Virus record (IMG/VR): IMGVR_UViG_3300029952_000027
Span: 1 to 55,688 of that record
From: a virus
Length of the DNA: 55,688 nucleotides
Direction: 5' to 3' (one strand)
In this document: piece by piece, positions 1-8,473 of the stretch
Layout of the letters: the number at the start of each line of letters is the position of its first letter
How positions within the stretch are numbered: position 1 is the stretch's first letter
Made by a program: the position numbers and the translations under genes
Notes under the pieces: generated by a model
What the model was told of the DNA's origin: nothing
Seen by the model: only the letters and a program-made list of their open reading frames with translations
Databases searched by the model: none

Positions 1-99
1 CTGAACTTCGGGGGTCGGGGTTGGCTGAACTTCGGGGGTCGGGGTTGGCTGAACTTCGGGGGTCGGGGTTGGCTGAACTTCGGGGGTCGGCGTGTCCAT
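1..99 (-). CDS. 5' part of junction-spanning Pro-rich repeat protein
   Basis: This is the amino-terminal part of a gene that continues at 55688 and stops at 55294 when the ends are joined. ATG is at 99..97 with GGAG seven bases upstream. Residues 1-33 are Met-Asp-Thr followed by four copies of an 8-residue unit (PTPEVQPT), each encoded by a 24-bp DNA repeat. The last 41 bases of the window equal the first 41, and closing the circle with that overlap (or with 17 bases) keeps the reading frame. The body of the protein is described under its other half. The gene lies downstream of the small genes at 147-469 in the late leftward transcript. The repeat number is uncertain because the assembly closed inside the repeat. 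Confidence 0.75.
   Translation of the reverse strand, partial: MDTPTPEVQPTPTPEVQPTPTPEVQPTPTPEVQ
1..99. repeat. 24-bp tandem repeat at the left end
   Basis: Four direct copies of a 24-bp unit starting CTGAACTTCGGGGGTCGG occur at about 1, 25, 49 and 73, and two more at 55648 onward. They encode the PTPEVQPT units of the junction protein. The window starts and ends within this array, so it is the point where the assembly was cut. Confidence 0.85.
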
Positions 100-146
100 G
101 TGTGTTCTCCATAAGGTTGGTGGGTGTGTGGTGCGTAACCAGCGCG

Positions 147-335
147 CTATTTGTTTTTCCGGTTGCGAGCGATGACCTCAAACCCTTTAGCGAGATCGGC
201 TTCGCGGCCCAGCTTGCCCGGCGCACCAGCTTTCTCGGCTGCGAACTGCGCAACCGATTTGCCTGCGGCTTTTGCTTTGGCAGTAAAGGCACCTTTTTTC
301 AAAATAGTGCCTGTGATTTCGTTTTTCTTCGCCAT
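147..335 (-). CDS. small basic hypothetical protein (62 aa)
   Basis: Unrecognised 62-residue protein, rich in Lys and Ala, starting MAKKNEITGT and ending in a basic tail. Its ATG overlaps the stop of the upstream 44-codon gene (TAATG), so translation is probably coupled. It sits in the late leftward operon between the coiled-coil/membrane protein and the junction-spanning Pro-rich protein. A small nucleic-acid-associated or virion protein is possible from the charge, but that is only inference. Confidence 0.6.
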   Translation of the reverse strand: MAKKNEITGTILKKGAFTAKAKAAGKSVAQFAAEKAGAPGKLGREADLAKGFEVIARNRKNK

Positions 336-469
336 TATTTTTTACTGGGCTTACCTTTCGGCATATCTTTTTTGACCACGGATTTCATGAGCTTGGCATC
401 CTGCTTCTGGTCCTGCTTCATGAAGTCTTTCTCGGCGCGGGCTGGAAGGCTGCTGGATTTTTTGCCCAT
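335..469 (-). CDS. small Lys-rich hypothetical protein (44 aa)
   Basis: A 44-residue open frame, Lys-rich (begins MGKKSSSLPARAEKDF, ends KPSKK). ATG at 469..467 is preceded by AGGAG with a 7-base spacer, and its TAA overlaps the ATG of the next gene by one base. The good ribosome site and the coupling support a real gene. No family recognised. Confidence 0.6.
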   Translation of the reverse strand: MGKKSSSLPARAEKDFMKQDQKQDAKLMKSVVKKDMPKGKPSKK

Positions 470-523
470 AGGTGCTCTCCTGTTCTAAATGTAGTCAACA
501 TTAAATAGCTAAATTGTCAATGG

Positions 524-931
524 TTAATGTGCAACCAGTGTAACCAGGTGGAAATGCGCCTGCCCTAGCACCCCAATAAGTACCCCAATAGCCGACACAA
601 TAAGTGCCCAGCGCGCGAGCCGGATGTTCTCTTTGCTGAAAAACGCATTGCGCACGGCATCTTGCGCACTTGCGGCGGCTTCCCTATCCGCTTCTTTCTG
701 GGCGCGCGCACCGTCCTCGTGGTCCAGTTTGCTCTCGATGCTGTCAATTTTAGCGCCCAGAGCACTGTGGCTCATACGGGTTTCAGTCGTAAAGCGCTCA
801 ATCTGGCCGCCGAACCGCTCTAGCGCAGCACCAACTACATTCTCATGCCTGTCCAACCTCTGTTCCACGGCACCTACGCGCCCCTCAAGAACACCAAGTT
901 TGAAAGAAGTTGCATCTGGAGCAGCGTCCAT
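524..931 (-). CDS. coiled-coil protein with C-terminal membrane segment (possible lysis accessory)
   Basis: 135 residues. Residues ~10-95 look like a long helix/coiled coil (EGRVGAVEQRLDRHE and later heptads), followed by one hydrophobic span near residues 108-125 (ALIVSAIGVLIGVLG) and a short tail. This architecture resembles XhlA-type or holin-accessory proteins and some spanin subunits. It lies a few genes upstream of the lysin in the circular late transcript, which fits a role in lysis, but there is no decisive motif. Confidence 0.6.
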   Translation of the reverse strand: MDAAPDATSFKLGVLEGRVGAVEQRLDRHENVVGAALERFGGQIERFTTETRMSHSALGAKIDSIESKLDHEDGARAQKEADREAAASAQDAVRNAFFSKENIRLARWALIVSAIGVLIGVLGQAHFHLVTLVAH

Positions 932-1023
932 TTGTGCGGTCCAATGTTAATCTAAGTTGGCTTGTTGCGGGCGGCACCCAGAGATTACTTTCTATCCACC
1001 GCACACTTTACTGCAAGTTGTTT

Positions 1024-1977
1024 TTACGTTTCAACCCATAAAGTAAGCGAAACTGATCCAGATGTTGTGACTTTATATGTGGCACCAGCAGGCACTATGG
1101 CGCTTAGCGTTTGTGAAAAATTACCATTGCCAGCCTGAAGTTGCGACACGGTTACACCATTTACTTGCATTGACATTGACCATGTAGAAGACGATGCGAA
1201 CAACGTGGCTTGCACAAAAATGGCGCGCTGCGCCGAATTTGTAAATGTGGTGCCGATACTTCGTGACCCCGTAATAACATTTGGGCCCGCGCCATTTCCA
1301 GCTAATACTTGTTGCGCTTGCGGGGCCTGGGTTGCGGCTGTAGCTGGGCCGACACTAAATGGTTGCGTGGCCGAACCCGCCAGCGCCGCATAACTTGCCA
1401 ACGCGGTCGTCAACGCCGTCATCGAAACATACGAAGACAGTGCTGATGAAATAGACGACGATACTGACGCGGATGTTGCGTATGAAGCGAGCAGCGCACT
1501 CACTGCTGCGGAGGTCGTGTAGCCATACCCAGCCAAGGTTGCCGCCGTAACATATGACGACAACAAACTATTAAGTTGCGAAAGCGGAACTGCGCTCGCG
1601 CTTGCCACTGCGTTTGCCACGGCAAATTGGTTTGCGGCGTTGCCGGTCGGGCTGGCATAGTTGGCTGAGTATGCCTGAATGAACGCATTAAGAACGGCTG
1701 CTGTGAACCGCATCTCAATAACCGTGTTCGATGCAAATGCTTGCGCCGTGGTGCCTTCTTGTGCCCGCGTAACAGTTAAAATATCGCTGCTATTGCCCGT
1801 GCAAAGCACGCTCTCCCACACGCTGCCATTTTGCAGCACTGCGTAAAATGCCTGCCCCGCGCTAGGTGCAGGAAAATTAGCGCCTTGGCCGCTCGTAAGC
1901 TGGAGCGTGGTAGCTGTGCTGCTGCAAGCAATAGCCAGCGTACCTATGGCATTATTGGCAAAAAGTAATTGGGTCAT
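1024..1977 (-). CDS. putative tail fibre / appendage protein
   Basis: 317 residues from ATG 1977, which overlaps the stop of the upstream gene (ATGA); a start at 2007 is open but less likely. The N-terminal part (MTQLLFANNAIGTLA) continues into a stretch with ILTVTRAQEGTTAQAF, a motif common at the base of phage fibres. The middle is a low-complexity Ala/Ser/Thr helix-rich shaft (residues ~120-210) and the C-terminal ~90 residues are beta-rich. Composition and location at the end of the head-tail adaptor genes support a virion appendage or fibre. Receptor unknown. Confidence 0.6.
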   Translation of the reverse strand: MTQLLFANNAIGTLAIACSSTATTLQLTSGQGANFPAPSAGQAFYAVLQNGSVWESVLCTGNSSDILTVTRAQEGTTAQAFASNTVIEMRFTAAVLNAFIQAYSANYASPTGNAANQFAVANAVASASAVPLSQLNSLLSSYVTAATLAGYGYTTSAAVSALLASYATSASVSSSISSALSSYVSMTALTTALASYAALAGSATQPFSVGPATAATQAPQAQQVLAGNGAGPNVITGSRSIGTTFTNSAQRAIFVQATLFASSSTWSMSMQVNGVTVSQLQAGNGNFSQTLSAIVPAGATYKVTTSGSVSLTLWVET

Positions 1978-2705
1978 CCTGAGCGCACTCCTTTGCCCCA
2001 GCCCCATAGATTAGCGCCGGAGCCATTGGCAAAATAGGGGAAGCTCCACGGCGCCCCGCCGCGCCCAAAGCCACGGTTAGCAATATCGCGCGCTTTGCTG
2101 ATCCGCGCCCTGAACCTCTTCGCGTGAACCATCGCCAACGCGGCATTGCTGAAGGGCTTACCCGGCTGCTCATAAAGACGTGTCAACGTGCCGTCCAGCA
2201 ACCCGTCAAACCATTGACTAAGTTGCACATCCGGTATTACCGGCGTGACAATCGTTGGCCGCAGCCCCACAAATATATGCAGCGTGCCACCTGCGCTATT
2301 CGGTTGTGGCACGAGTGTTATGAGCCCCGACAGGTTGAACGTGTACACTTGCGGTGTGTTGACTTCCGCAGCCGCCGTATCGGAGACTGCTGCCACGGGC
2401 GCCAGTGATATATCGTTGAACCGCACGTCCAGAGGCGCCACGACTTCAGCCCCTGTGATCACGGTGCCACCAGCGAGCCACCCCGCTGTGCTAACGGTCG
2501 TAGTTGGCGCCGCGATGGCTAGGCTCTGGTCATTTTGCCACGCCAAGCTCTCAGAGAAGAAGTCACGGGCCGCTTGCAAAAACTCTATCTGCATTTGCTC
2601 GTCGGTCACACCAGCGGCGCGTACCCGAATGGTATTCCACATCTGCTGGAGTGTGGCTGATGGCGATGCACCAAATAGCGGCGGCGATGAAATTACCCCG
2701 CTCAT
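1974..2705 (-). CDS. putative neck/tail-adaptor structural protein
   Basis: 243 residues. It follows the 125-residue adaptor with a 4-base ATGA overlap and precedes the fibre gene with the same overlap. The N-terminal third contains a helical segment (QMQIEFLQAARDFFSE) seen in podophage neck proteins; the C-terminus is Gly/aromatic-rich (NRGFGRGGAPWSFPYF). Operon position between the capsid/adaptor genes and the tail fibre suggests a head-tail joining role. No enzymatic motif. Confidence 0.5.
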   Translation of the reverse strand: MSGVISSPPLFGASPSATLQQMWNTIRVRAAGVTDEQMQIEFLQAARDFFSESLAWQNDQSLAIAAPTTTVSTAGWLAGGTVITGAEVVAPLDVRFNDISLAPVAAVSDTAAAEVNTPQVYTFNLSGLITLVPQPNSAGGTLHIFVGLRPTIVTPVIPDVQLSQWFDGLLDGTLTRLYEQPGKPFSNAALAMVHAKRFRARISKARDIANRGFGRGGAPWSFPYFANGSGANLWGWGKGVRSG

Positions 2706-3079
2706 CTAGCTGCTCCTGCCATGCCAGTCAGCCGCTGCACGAACCGTCCCATGAAGGTGGCTGCCCGGCTATCATCCGTGTAGGTGTCATCGCGGCTCTC
2801 CGCGCGCCCTATGACATAATCAATGAACGCCGGTACATACTGCCAAGCGATCGGAAACTGAGCATTGGCGAGCGCCGATGTCACCAGAAACGGCGTTGTG
2901 TCGAGCCCCATCGCCAAAAACAAATCCGGCCTCAACGCACGCGCATCGGCCATGGCTTCTGTCAGCGCAAAATAAAGCTCAGCATCCTGGTAGCGATATG
3001 GCGTTGCCTGGTCCTGCACAATGGTGCGAACCTGGGTAAGTATTTGCCCATAGGTGAAGCCACTCTGCGAGCCCGACAT
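2702..3079 (-). CDS. head-tail adaptor protein (DUF6682-like)
   Basis: 125 residues. The pattern ILTQVRTIVQDQ, then PYRYQDAELYFALTEAM and DARALRPDLF, matches the helical adaptor family of podophages (DUF6682/gp6-like), which joins portal and tail. It lies immediately downstream of the major capsid gene. The start is preceded by an AGGA-type ribosome site. The family assignment is by eye. Confidence 0.6.
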   Translation of the reverse strand: MSGSQSGFTYGQILTQVRTIVQDQATPYRYQDAELYFALTEAMADARALRPDLFLAMGLDTTPFLVTSALANAQFPIAWQYVPAFIDYVIGRAESRDDTYTDDSRAATFMGRFVQRLTGMAGAAR

Positions 3080-3150
3080 GGTTCATTTCCTTTCCTGGTG
3101 GGTCTCACGAAGCGGCTGCATCCGTGAGGTTTCGGCCCCCTGGTGGAAAG

Positions 3151-4119
3151 TTAGAGCGCGCCGGTGTTCGGCGTGGCGTAGAGGCAGGCGATGGCCGTGC
3201 CATCCACCACCTTCGAGCCGTAAATCTGCAAACCGCGCAGCAGCGTGCCAAAGGTCTGTTCGGAGCGCAGCGTCTCGATCTTGCTGATCTGCGAGGCGAA
3301 CGTCAGCCCATGGCTGTGCCCGGCGAAGACATACCAAGCGTTGTCCACCGAGGAGGTGGGCAGCAGGTTGGACGAATACAGCGTAAAGCGGTCGATCATG
3401 CCCAGCAGCCCGTTGCGCAGGATACTTACGCCATCGCCGGAAATGGATACTTGGCGCAAATCAGACTTCTTGATGAAGCCTGCCATCCACGAAGGGATGA
3501 CCAACCAGCGACCCTGCTCGGGGATATTCTGCTCGTCAAGAACCGTCCCAAGGTCGATGATGTAGTTCAGAATGTTCGTGTTATCCATGATCACCGGGTT
3601 GCCCGCGAGTGTGGGGTTGGCGTTCGGGGCACCGAGGTTGAATTTGCCCGTGATCTTACCGGCGGTGAGGCCGGTATTATACGAAGAAATACCGGCATAA
3701 ATGGTTGCCAGCACAGCGGTGTCGATGGTGATTTTCAACTGCTGCGCCGCGTCGTCCGCCCACATGCTCATCATGTTGATGTCGGATTGCACCGCGTACA
3801 CATCATCTTCAACCAGGTTGAAGTAATAACCGTTGGAGATTGAGAGCACCACTATGTTGCTGGACGGGCGCTGAACCACCAACGCCTGATCCGCCGAATA
3901 GGCGTTGATCGTGATGGTGGGTTTGGTGCGGATGTTAACCGTATCGCCCTGGTTCTTGATTTCGCCTTCGTAATCGGTGTTGCTGATCGCGGCCAGAACG
4001 GTCGCGTTATAGAACTTCTCAATCAGCTTGCCCGACCAAATCTGCGGGATGAAGGTGCCGGAGTAAGCCGGGCTCGCGGCGGAACCAAGATACGGGCTGC
4101 CACTTACGGGATACGCCAT
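3151..4119 (-). CDS. major capsid protein
   Basis: 322 residues, the size of a compact HK97-fold coat protein. The order portal - small proteins - scaffold - this gene - adaptor is the classical head module. Sequence features of phage coat proteins include the N-terminal FIPQIWSGKLIEKFYNATVL, the central NTDYEGEIKNQGDTVNIRT and the WLVIPSWMAGFI segment that is typical of P22/N4-like coat families. There is no separate protease gene, so assembly probably relies on the scaffold. Confidence 0.85.
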   Translation of the reverse strand: MAYPVSGSPYLGSAASPAYSGTFIPQIWSGKLIEKFYNATVLAAISNTDYEGEIKNQGDTVNIRTKPTITINAYSADQALVVQRPSSNIVVLSISNGYYFNLVEDDVYAVQSDINMMSMWADDAAQQLKITIDTAVLATIYAGISSYNTGLTAGKITGKFNLGAPNANPTLAGNPVIMDNTNILNYIIDLGTVLDEQNIPEQGRWLVIPSWMAGFIKKSDLRQVSISGDGVSILRNGLLGMIDRFTLYSSNLLPTSSVDNAWYVFAGHSHGLTFASQISKIETLRSEQTFGTLLRGLQIYGSKVVDGTAIACLYATPNTGAL

Positions 4120-4166
4120 TGAAAGCTCCTGTGTTTGCAGGAGCCCTCAACGGGGCCCCCTGCTGA

Positions 4167-5243
4167 TTACTGTTTAATGCGGCCTTCGGCTTGCGCCATC
4201 ATGAGGTCCGCCTCGTATGCCCGCTGCTCGGCTTCGCGCCCGACAAATTTGCCGCGCCGCACGTCATCGTAAAAGCGGGTGATGTCTTGAGAAGACCAAA
4301 TGTTCTTCGGCTCTTCCACCTTAGCGGAAGCAGAAGCCCCCCGTCCGGGGGCGGCAAGGGCTTCGAGCGGCAGTTTTGGGGGCTGGTTAGCGCCCGGCGC
4401 ATGCGGCACACCGGCTCTTGCGTTTGGTGCTGCGCCATTATTAACAAAAAGTTTGAAGAATGCAATAACTCTTTGTGCATCATTTTTGTTAAATGCGTCA
4501 ATGAGTAAGTCGCGCCGGGGTTGCCCGCTCAACACATCGGTTTCGCCGCACCAGTTTAGGAAGCCCTGATCGGTATTGATGAACTTCCAATCTGGCATAA
4601 GCGCGTCCATGTCAGCGTAGAACATTTCCTTTGTCGCAGCGGCACGGGTCTGCGTGGTCGCGGTCATACCCGCCTGAAGCGCCTGCATCTGCATCTCAAG
4701 CCGGGCGGTTTCCTGGCGGGCAATGATAGCAGCGCGGCGGTTCACCATGTTCAGCAGGTCAGGGCCAAGGGTTTCAACCTCTTCCGGCGTCAAATCGGGA
4801 AGCGGGCCAAGCGGCGGGGGTGCCGGATTGCGCGCCGCATTCTCCAGAAGCACGAGCCGCGAGGTCAAGTCGGCCAGTTGGGTTTCAGCAGCCTCGGCGC
4901 GGCGCAGGTAAGCGCGGGCCCGCCCCTGCTCGGAACGGAACTGGTGCTCCCAGTTCTGGTCGCCCGGTGGCGTCTCGATGTTACTCTGCGGAGTAACCGG
5001 CGGGGGCGGTGGTTCGATGCCAGGGAGGTTGGGCTGGAGCGGTGGTTCGACAACGGCGGCGGGGGCTGTCGGGAGCGCGTTGGGGTCCACTGGCGGCGCT
5101 GCATTGGCAGCAGCCACCGCCGCATAGTGCGCTTCAATCTCGGCGGATGCTGCCAGCAATGCTTTCGGGCGGTGCTGGGTGATAACCACCGGCGGCAATG
5201 CTGCATCGGTTCCGGCGGCGTAGTCTGATTTAGCTTGCGACAT
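4167..5243 (-). CDS. scaffolding protein
   Basis: 358 residues, Pro/Ala-rich and disordered N-terminus (1-110), coiled-coil helix (~125-200) and a C-terminal segment with FYDDVRRGKFVG and a final EGRIKQ, matching phage scaffold C-termini that contact coat protein. It is directly upstream of the major capsid gene. The start has AGGAG eight bases upstream. The disordered linker holds one copy of the genome-wide 18-bp palindrome, read as VTPQSN. Confidence 0.75.
   Translation of the reverse strand: MSQAKSDYAAGTDAALPPVVITQHRPKALLAASAEIEAHYAAVAAANAAPPVDPNALPTAPAAVVEPPLQPNLPGIEPPPPPVTPQSNIETPPGDQNWEHQFRSEQGRARAYLRRAEAAETQLADLTSRLVLLENAARNPAPPPLGPLPDLTPEEVETLGPDLLNMVNRRAAIIARQETARLEMQMQALQAGMTATTQTRAAATKEMFYADMDALMPDWKFINTDQGFLNWCGETDVLSGQPRRDLLIDAFNKNDAQRVIAFFKLFVNNGAAPNARAGVPHAPGANQPPKLPLEALAAPGRGASASAKVEEPKNIWSSQDITRFYDDVRRGKFVGREAEQRAYEADLMMAQAEGRIKQ
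4980..4997. repeat. 18-bp palindrome TTACTC-N4-GAGTAA (site 1, inside scaffold gene)
   Basis: GTTACTCTGCGGAGTAAC. On the coding (minus) strand it reads V-T-P-Q-S-N in the disordered linker of the scaffold. It is one of about ten dispersed copies. Confidence 0.85.
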
Positions 5244-5258
5244 GGTATGCTTCTCCTG

Positions 5259-5468
5259 TTAGGCTTTGTTGAGCGTGACGTTAATGTCACGGATCATCTG
5301 CGCACGGCCTTGCACCCTGGTCAGTTGATCTTGTGGCGACCGAACGAGCGCCTCGGCGGCTTCGGTCTCCACCGCTTTCAAAGCGGTTAAAAATTCCTTC
5401 CATTGGTCGCCAGCAACGAAGTGAAGGCGCTTCGCCACTTCCAGTAATGCAGTGTCAGCATTGGCCAC
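5259..5468 (-). CDS. small helical hypothetical protein (69 aa)
   Basis: 69 residues predicted largely helical (begins MANADTALLEVAKRLHF). It lies just upstream of the scaffold gene in the head operon. No motif recognised; it may be a minor head component. Confidence 0.6.
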   Translation of the reverse strand: MANADTALLEVAKRLHFVAGDQWKEFLTALKAVETEAAEALVRSPQDQLTRVQGRAQMIRDINVTLNKA

Positions 5469-5756
5469 TTAAATGGGCACAATGCTGGGCTGGCTGCTGT
5501 CAATGGCCGGGCCGCTGGGGTCCACCGGCGGCGTAATCTCTGCGGGTGTGGGGCGGATCGGCGGCGAGCCGTTCTTCGCATAGATATTGCGCGTGCGCGC
5601 TTCCTGCGAGCCGCCGGTCGTCTTGGCCATGGGGTTGCCCATGTAATTCAAAACCTCCTGCGTGCTGCCCTTGCCGGTCAGCGCGATGTGCTTTTCGGGG
5701 AAGTTGGCACTGTGGCCATCTCCCGTTTTTGGGTAAGAACGTAAACTTTCAACCAT
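5469..5756 (-). CDS. small hypothetical protein with R-x-Y-P-K motif (95 aa)
   Basis: 95 residues from ATG 5756, which overlaps the stop of the upstream gene as TAATG; a longer frame from 5834 would run back into that gene and is rejected. The N-terminus (MVESLRSYPKTGDGH) shares an R-x-Y-P-K-[ST] motif with the proteins at 6063-6281 and 54050-54235. The C-terminal third is Pro-rich. Function unknown; head-operon position suggests a minor virion protein. Confidence 0.6.
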   Translation of the reverse strand: MVESLRSYPKTGDGHSANFPEKHIALTGKGSTQEVLNYMGNPMAKTTGGSQEARTRNIYAKNGSPPIRPTPAEITPPVDPSGPAIDSSQPSIVPI

Positions 5757-6058
5757 TACGGCATCTCCACGATTAGCGAGCCTGTCCCCCCAACGGAGAC
5801 ACGGGCACGAATTTTTTTGTATTTGTAATTGCATGCTACCATTGCAGGCGCAGTTTGAGTGGTAATTGTGTGCCAGCGGCTGGAACTATCGGCAACCGAT
5901 AGTGGGTCCGGTGAGCACTCAACCACCACGGTTGCGCCTGAGAACGTGCCATCAATATAGATGGTCGGGGTGTAGTCCTTCCACAAACTAGACACATCGT
6001 TGTATTTTGCCGATGTGCCAGTTTGTGCTGACGCGGTAGGTACGTTAAGAAGCTGCAT
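5756..6058 (-). CDS. hypothetical beta-rich protein, possible minor virion protein (100 aa)
   Basis: 100 residues with alternating beta-strand character (YTPTIYIDGTFSGATVVVE, later YKKIRARVSVGGTGSLIVE), resembling small capsid-decoration or fibre-base domains. It lies in the portal-to-scaffold interval, where decoration proteins often occur. No specific family recognised. Confidence 0.6.
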   Translation of the reverse strand: MQLLNVPTASAQTGTSAKYNDVSSLWKDYTPTIYIDGTFSGATVVVECSPDPLSVADSSSRWHTITTQTAPAMVACNYKYKKIRARVSVGGTGSLIVEMP

Positions 6059-6062
6059 CGTA

Positions 6063-6281
6063 TTAGAATGGTTTCAGCGTGTCGCCGCGCACGTCATCCG
6101 GCAGCGAGGATAGGCCCACTTTGGGTGGCAGACCATTACCAGACTTCGGGTAGGTGCGGCCACTCATCGCGGCCCCGTTGTGCTCCTTGACTGCCGGGCC
6201 AACCGGCTTGCCACCGCCCTGGATCATCTCAAGCGGCTTATCGGTTTCTTGTTTGTTATCAAAGGTTTCCATTTTCGCCAT
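6063..6281 (-). CDS. small hypothetical protein with R-x-Y-P-K motif (72 aa)
   Basis: 72 residues, hydrophilic, Gly/Pro/Lys-rich and probably unstructured; contains SGRTYPKSGNG, the same short motif as two other small late proteins. Located between the portal gene and the beta-rich 100-residue protein. Function unknown. Confidence 0.6.
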   Translation of the reverse strand: MAKMETFDNKQETDKPLEMIQGGGKPVGPAVKEHNGAAMSGRTYPKSGNGLPPKVGLSSLPDDVRGDTLKPF

Positions 6282-6297
6282 TTTAATCTCCTATTGG

Positions 6298-8427
6298 TTA
6301 CACGCCACCATTTTGTGCTGTCCCACCCGCGTTGGGGCTGACTGTGTTCGTGCCTTGCGGCTGCGGGTTGGGGTTCTGCGGCGGCTGCGCGCCTTGAGCA
6401 GCCGCGCCGGGGGAAGGGGGTTGCCCTGGTGCGCCGGGGGGCTGCGTCGGGGGCATATTTGCCATAGCCGCCATCTTTGCCTTGATCTGTGCTTCGCTGG
6501 GGACGATCTGCTCGCCGTCGAGGCCAATGGTGCTGGCCACGGAGCGCAGCACATTGGCACGGCCCTCCGGCCCCATAATGGGTGCGTCGATCGGGTTGGC
6601 GGTCGCCTGAAGGAACTCAATCTGGCGTTGGCGTTGGGTCTCGCGCTGCACCGCAACCTGCACACCCATGACGCGCACATCTTCGTCGCCGCGCAGCATC
6701 CCGGTCGTGTCGGTCATCATAATCAAGTCATACAGGGAATTCAGCAGCCCCTCGATAATGTCGCGGTCAATGTTTGCCGCGACAGTCTGAAGAATTTTAT
6801 TCGCCTGCTGCATGAGCATGGAGAGGCCGGAGGCGGTGCGCCCAGCGCCGCCGGAGAGGCTGTTGCCAGTGATATATTTCGGAATGCCGGAAAGATCATC
6901 CGCCATGGTGCTAAACGCTTGATACACCCCAAGCAATTTCTCAGAATTATCCTGCGGATTAAAAAAGGAGACGGCAGGCTGCTGGGTGTTGGAGCCGGTC
7001 GGATCATCCTGCGTGTGCCAGCGCTTCCACGGGTACAGGCTGTTGCCATCCTCGGTGTTCGCCAGGCGGCTGTCATTTACCACCACCTGGGGCCCGGATG
7101 CGATGGAGAGATTGTTGACCAGGCTGCGCAGGGTGGAGTTGCACACCTCCTGCACATCGGCGAGGATATCGGGAAGGGCATTCCCTACGATGCTACCTGG
7201 AACTTTCTCAAAGCTGGTGACATAGAACGGATGGCGCTTGCGCGGGTTGGGTACGATCTGGCACTTAATGGTGAAGTGCCCGATGATCCATGCCTGCACA
7301 TAGACATCAAGCTCTGGCTCCGGCACCTGATCCGAGGTGAAGCCACGATCCAGCAGCATCTGCCCCATCACGTTGCCGTTCCACTCCAAGCAGTCAATCA
7401 TCCCGCTCTCGTTCATCTGCGGGTTCTCGCGGCGCTCGGAGACCGCGCGTTCCGCGTCTGTCACGTCGATCCAATCCACCAGGCCGCCGCGCCCGTGGAG
7501 CGCCAGCACCGCCTTGATGGCGTCGCTATCAAAACCCGGAAGGCCAATCAGGTTATTCAAATCGGCGCGGGTCAGGCGCTGGCGCTGGATCACATCAGCG
7601 TCTTCGATGCGGCTCACGCCAGGCGTGAAATAGAAGTCGAACGGGCTCACGCGCTCCCAATACATCCGGGGGAACCGCGCCTGCGTTAACTTGCCGTTCT
7701 TCCATTTAATATCTTCGACCATCCGCACCACGGGGCCTTTCATGACCGCGAAGGGGAACACCGGAAGATCAACCAAAAATTCCGCCAGAGCCTGGTAGAA
7801 ACCGCCCTCATCCAGAATTGTATCAATACGCTCCTCGGCCAGCTTGGCAGCCTCGCGCGCCTGGGTCTCGGCTTTGCCCAGGGCTTCCATGCGAAGTTCC
7901 TGAAGCCGGTCCTGCACGTTTTTAAGCTGTGGCTTGGCACCCTGCGCCATGGCCATCGTAAGCTCGGTGCGGACCTGCTGCTGTATCTGCGCATCTGCGT
8001 TGTCAGGTATGGAGGGGGTGGGTGTCGGGCTTATGCCCCATGGCCGGTCAGACCCCAGATACACGTCCCGCAGCAAGCTGCTGGCGCCACGGCATTTGAC
8101 CGAGATGATGCGGGCATAGACATCGGAGCCCTCAAACAGCTTAATCGCAGCCAATTTCTCCGGGTCATACTGCCCATTGAACACCCGAAGTGCCTTCAGC
8201 ATCCGGTCATTCCAGCCCTGAACCGTGTTGCGGTGCCGCGAGAAAATCCAATACTGGCGCGTAATATACGCGCTAAGTCCTTGTAATTGCATACTATTTG
8301 GTTCTGGTATGGCGTTCTGTGCGGCTTTGGTCGCAACCTGCTGCGCCTCGGCGTCAGCCGCGCTGGCAACCCGGAGCAGGCCGTGGCCGCGCGGCGGCGA
8401 AGAAAGCGTTTGGCTCATTGACACCAC
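6298..8427 (-). CDS. portal protein
   Basis: 709 residues, the length of podovirus portals. After a disordered N-terminus come segments typical of the family: helical crown (NTVQGWNDRMLKALRVFNGQ), the wing region around YWERVSPFDFYFTPG, and a C-terminal helical barrel followed by a Pro/Gln-rich tail. It forms the DNA entry ring and docks the terminase. ATG 8427 and an in-frame ATG at 8418 (MSQTLSS) are both possible and neither has a strong ribosome site. It is the first gene of the leftward late operon, divergent from the terminase genes 46 bp away. Confidence 0.85.
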   Translation of the reverse strand: MVSMSQTLSSPPRGHGLLRVASAADAEAQQVATKAAQNAIPEPNSMQLQGLSAYITRQYWIFSRHRNTVQGWNDRMLKALRVFNGQYDPEKLAAIKLFEGSDVYARIISVKCRGASSLLRDVYLGSDRPWGISPTPTPSIPDNADAQIQQQVRTELTMAMAQGAKPQLKNVQDRLQELRMEALGKAETQAREAAKLAEERIDTILDEGGFYQALAEFLVDLPVFPFAVMKGPVVRMVEDIKWKNGKLTQARFPRMYWERVSPFDFYFTPGVSRIEDADVIQRQRLTRADLNNLIGLPGFDSDAIKAVLALHGRGGLVDWIDVTDAERAVSERRENPQMNESGMIDCLEWNGNVMGQMLLDRGFTSDQVPEPELDVYVQAWIIGHFTIKCQIVPNPRKRHPFYVTSFEKVPGSIVGNALPDILADVQEVCNSTLRSLVNNLSIASGPQVVVNDSRLANTEDGNSLYPWKRWHTQDDPTGSNTQQPAVSFFNPQDNSEKLLGVYQAFSTMADDLSGIPKYITGNSLSGGAGRTASGLSMLMQQANKILQTVAANIDRDIIEGLLNSLYDLIMMTDTTGMLRGDEDVRVMGVQVAVQRETQRQRQIEFLQATANPIDAPIMGPEGRANVLRSVASTIGLDGEQIVPSEAQIKAKMAAMANMPPTQPPGAPGQPPSPGAAAQGAQPPQNPNPQPQGTNTVSPNAGGTAQNGGV

Positions 8428-8473
8428 ATAGCCTATGTTGCGAAGACATTACCACAACTTATTGAGAGGCGCC

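Noticed and set aside
487-520. Leftward promoter upstream of the 44-aa gene (TTGACA at 515-520)
   Set aside because: The -35-like hexamer is good but no acceptable -10 occurs at 16-18 bp; left out as a feature.
6154-7689. 511-codon plus-strand frame opposite the portal gene
   Set aside because: Antisense shadow of the well-supported portal; no ribosome site and no recognisable protein pattern.
8428-8473. Divergent promoters between portal and terminase genes
   Set aside because: The 46-bp gap shows no clear -35/-10 pair on either strand.
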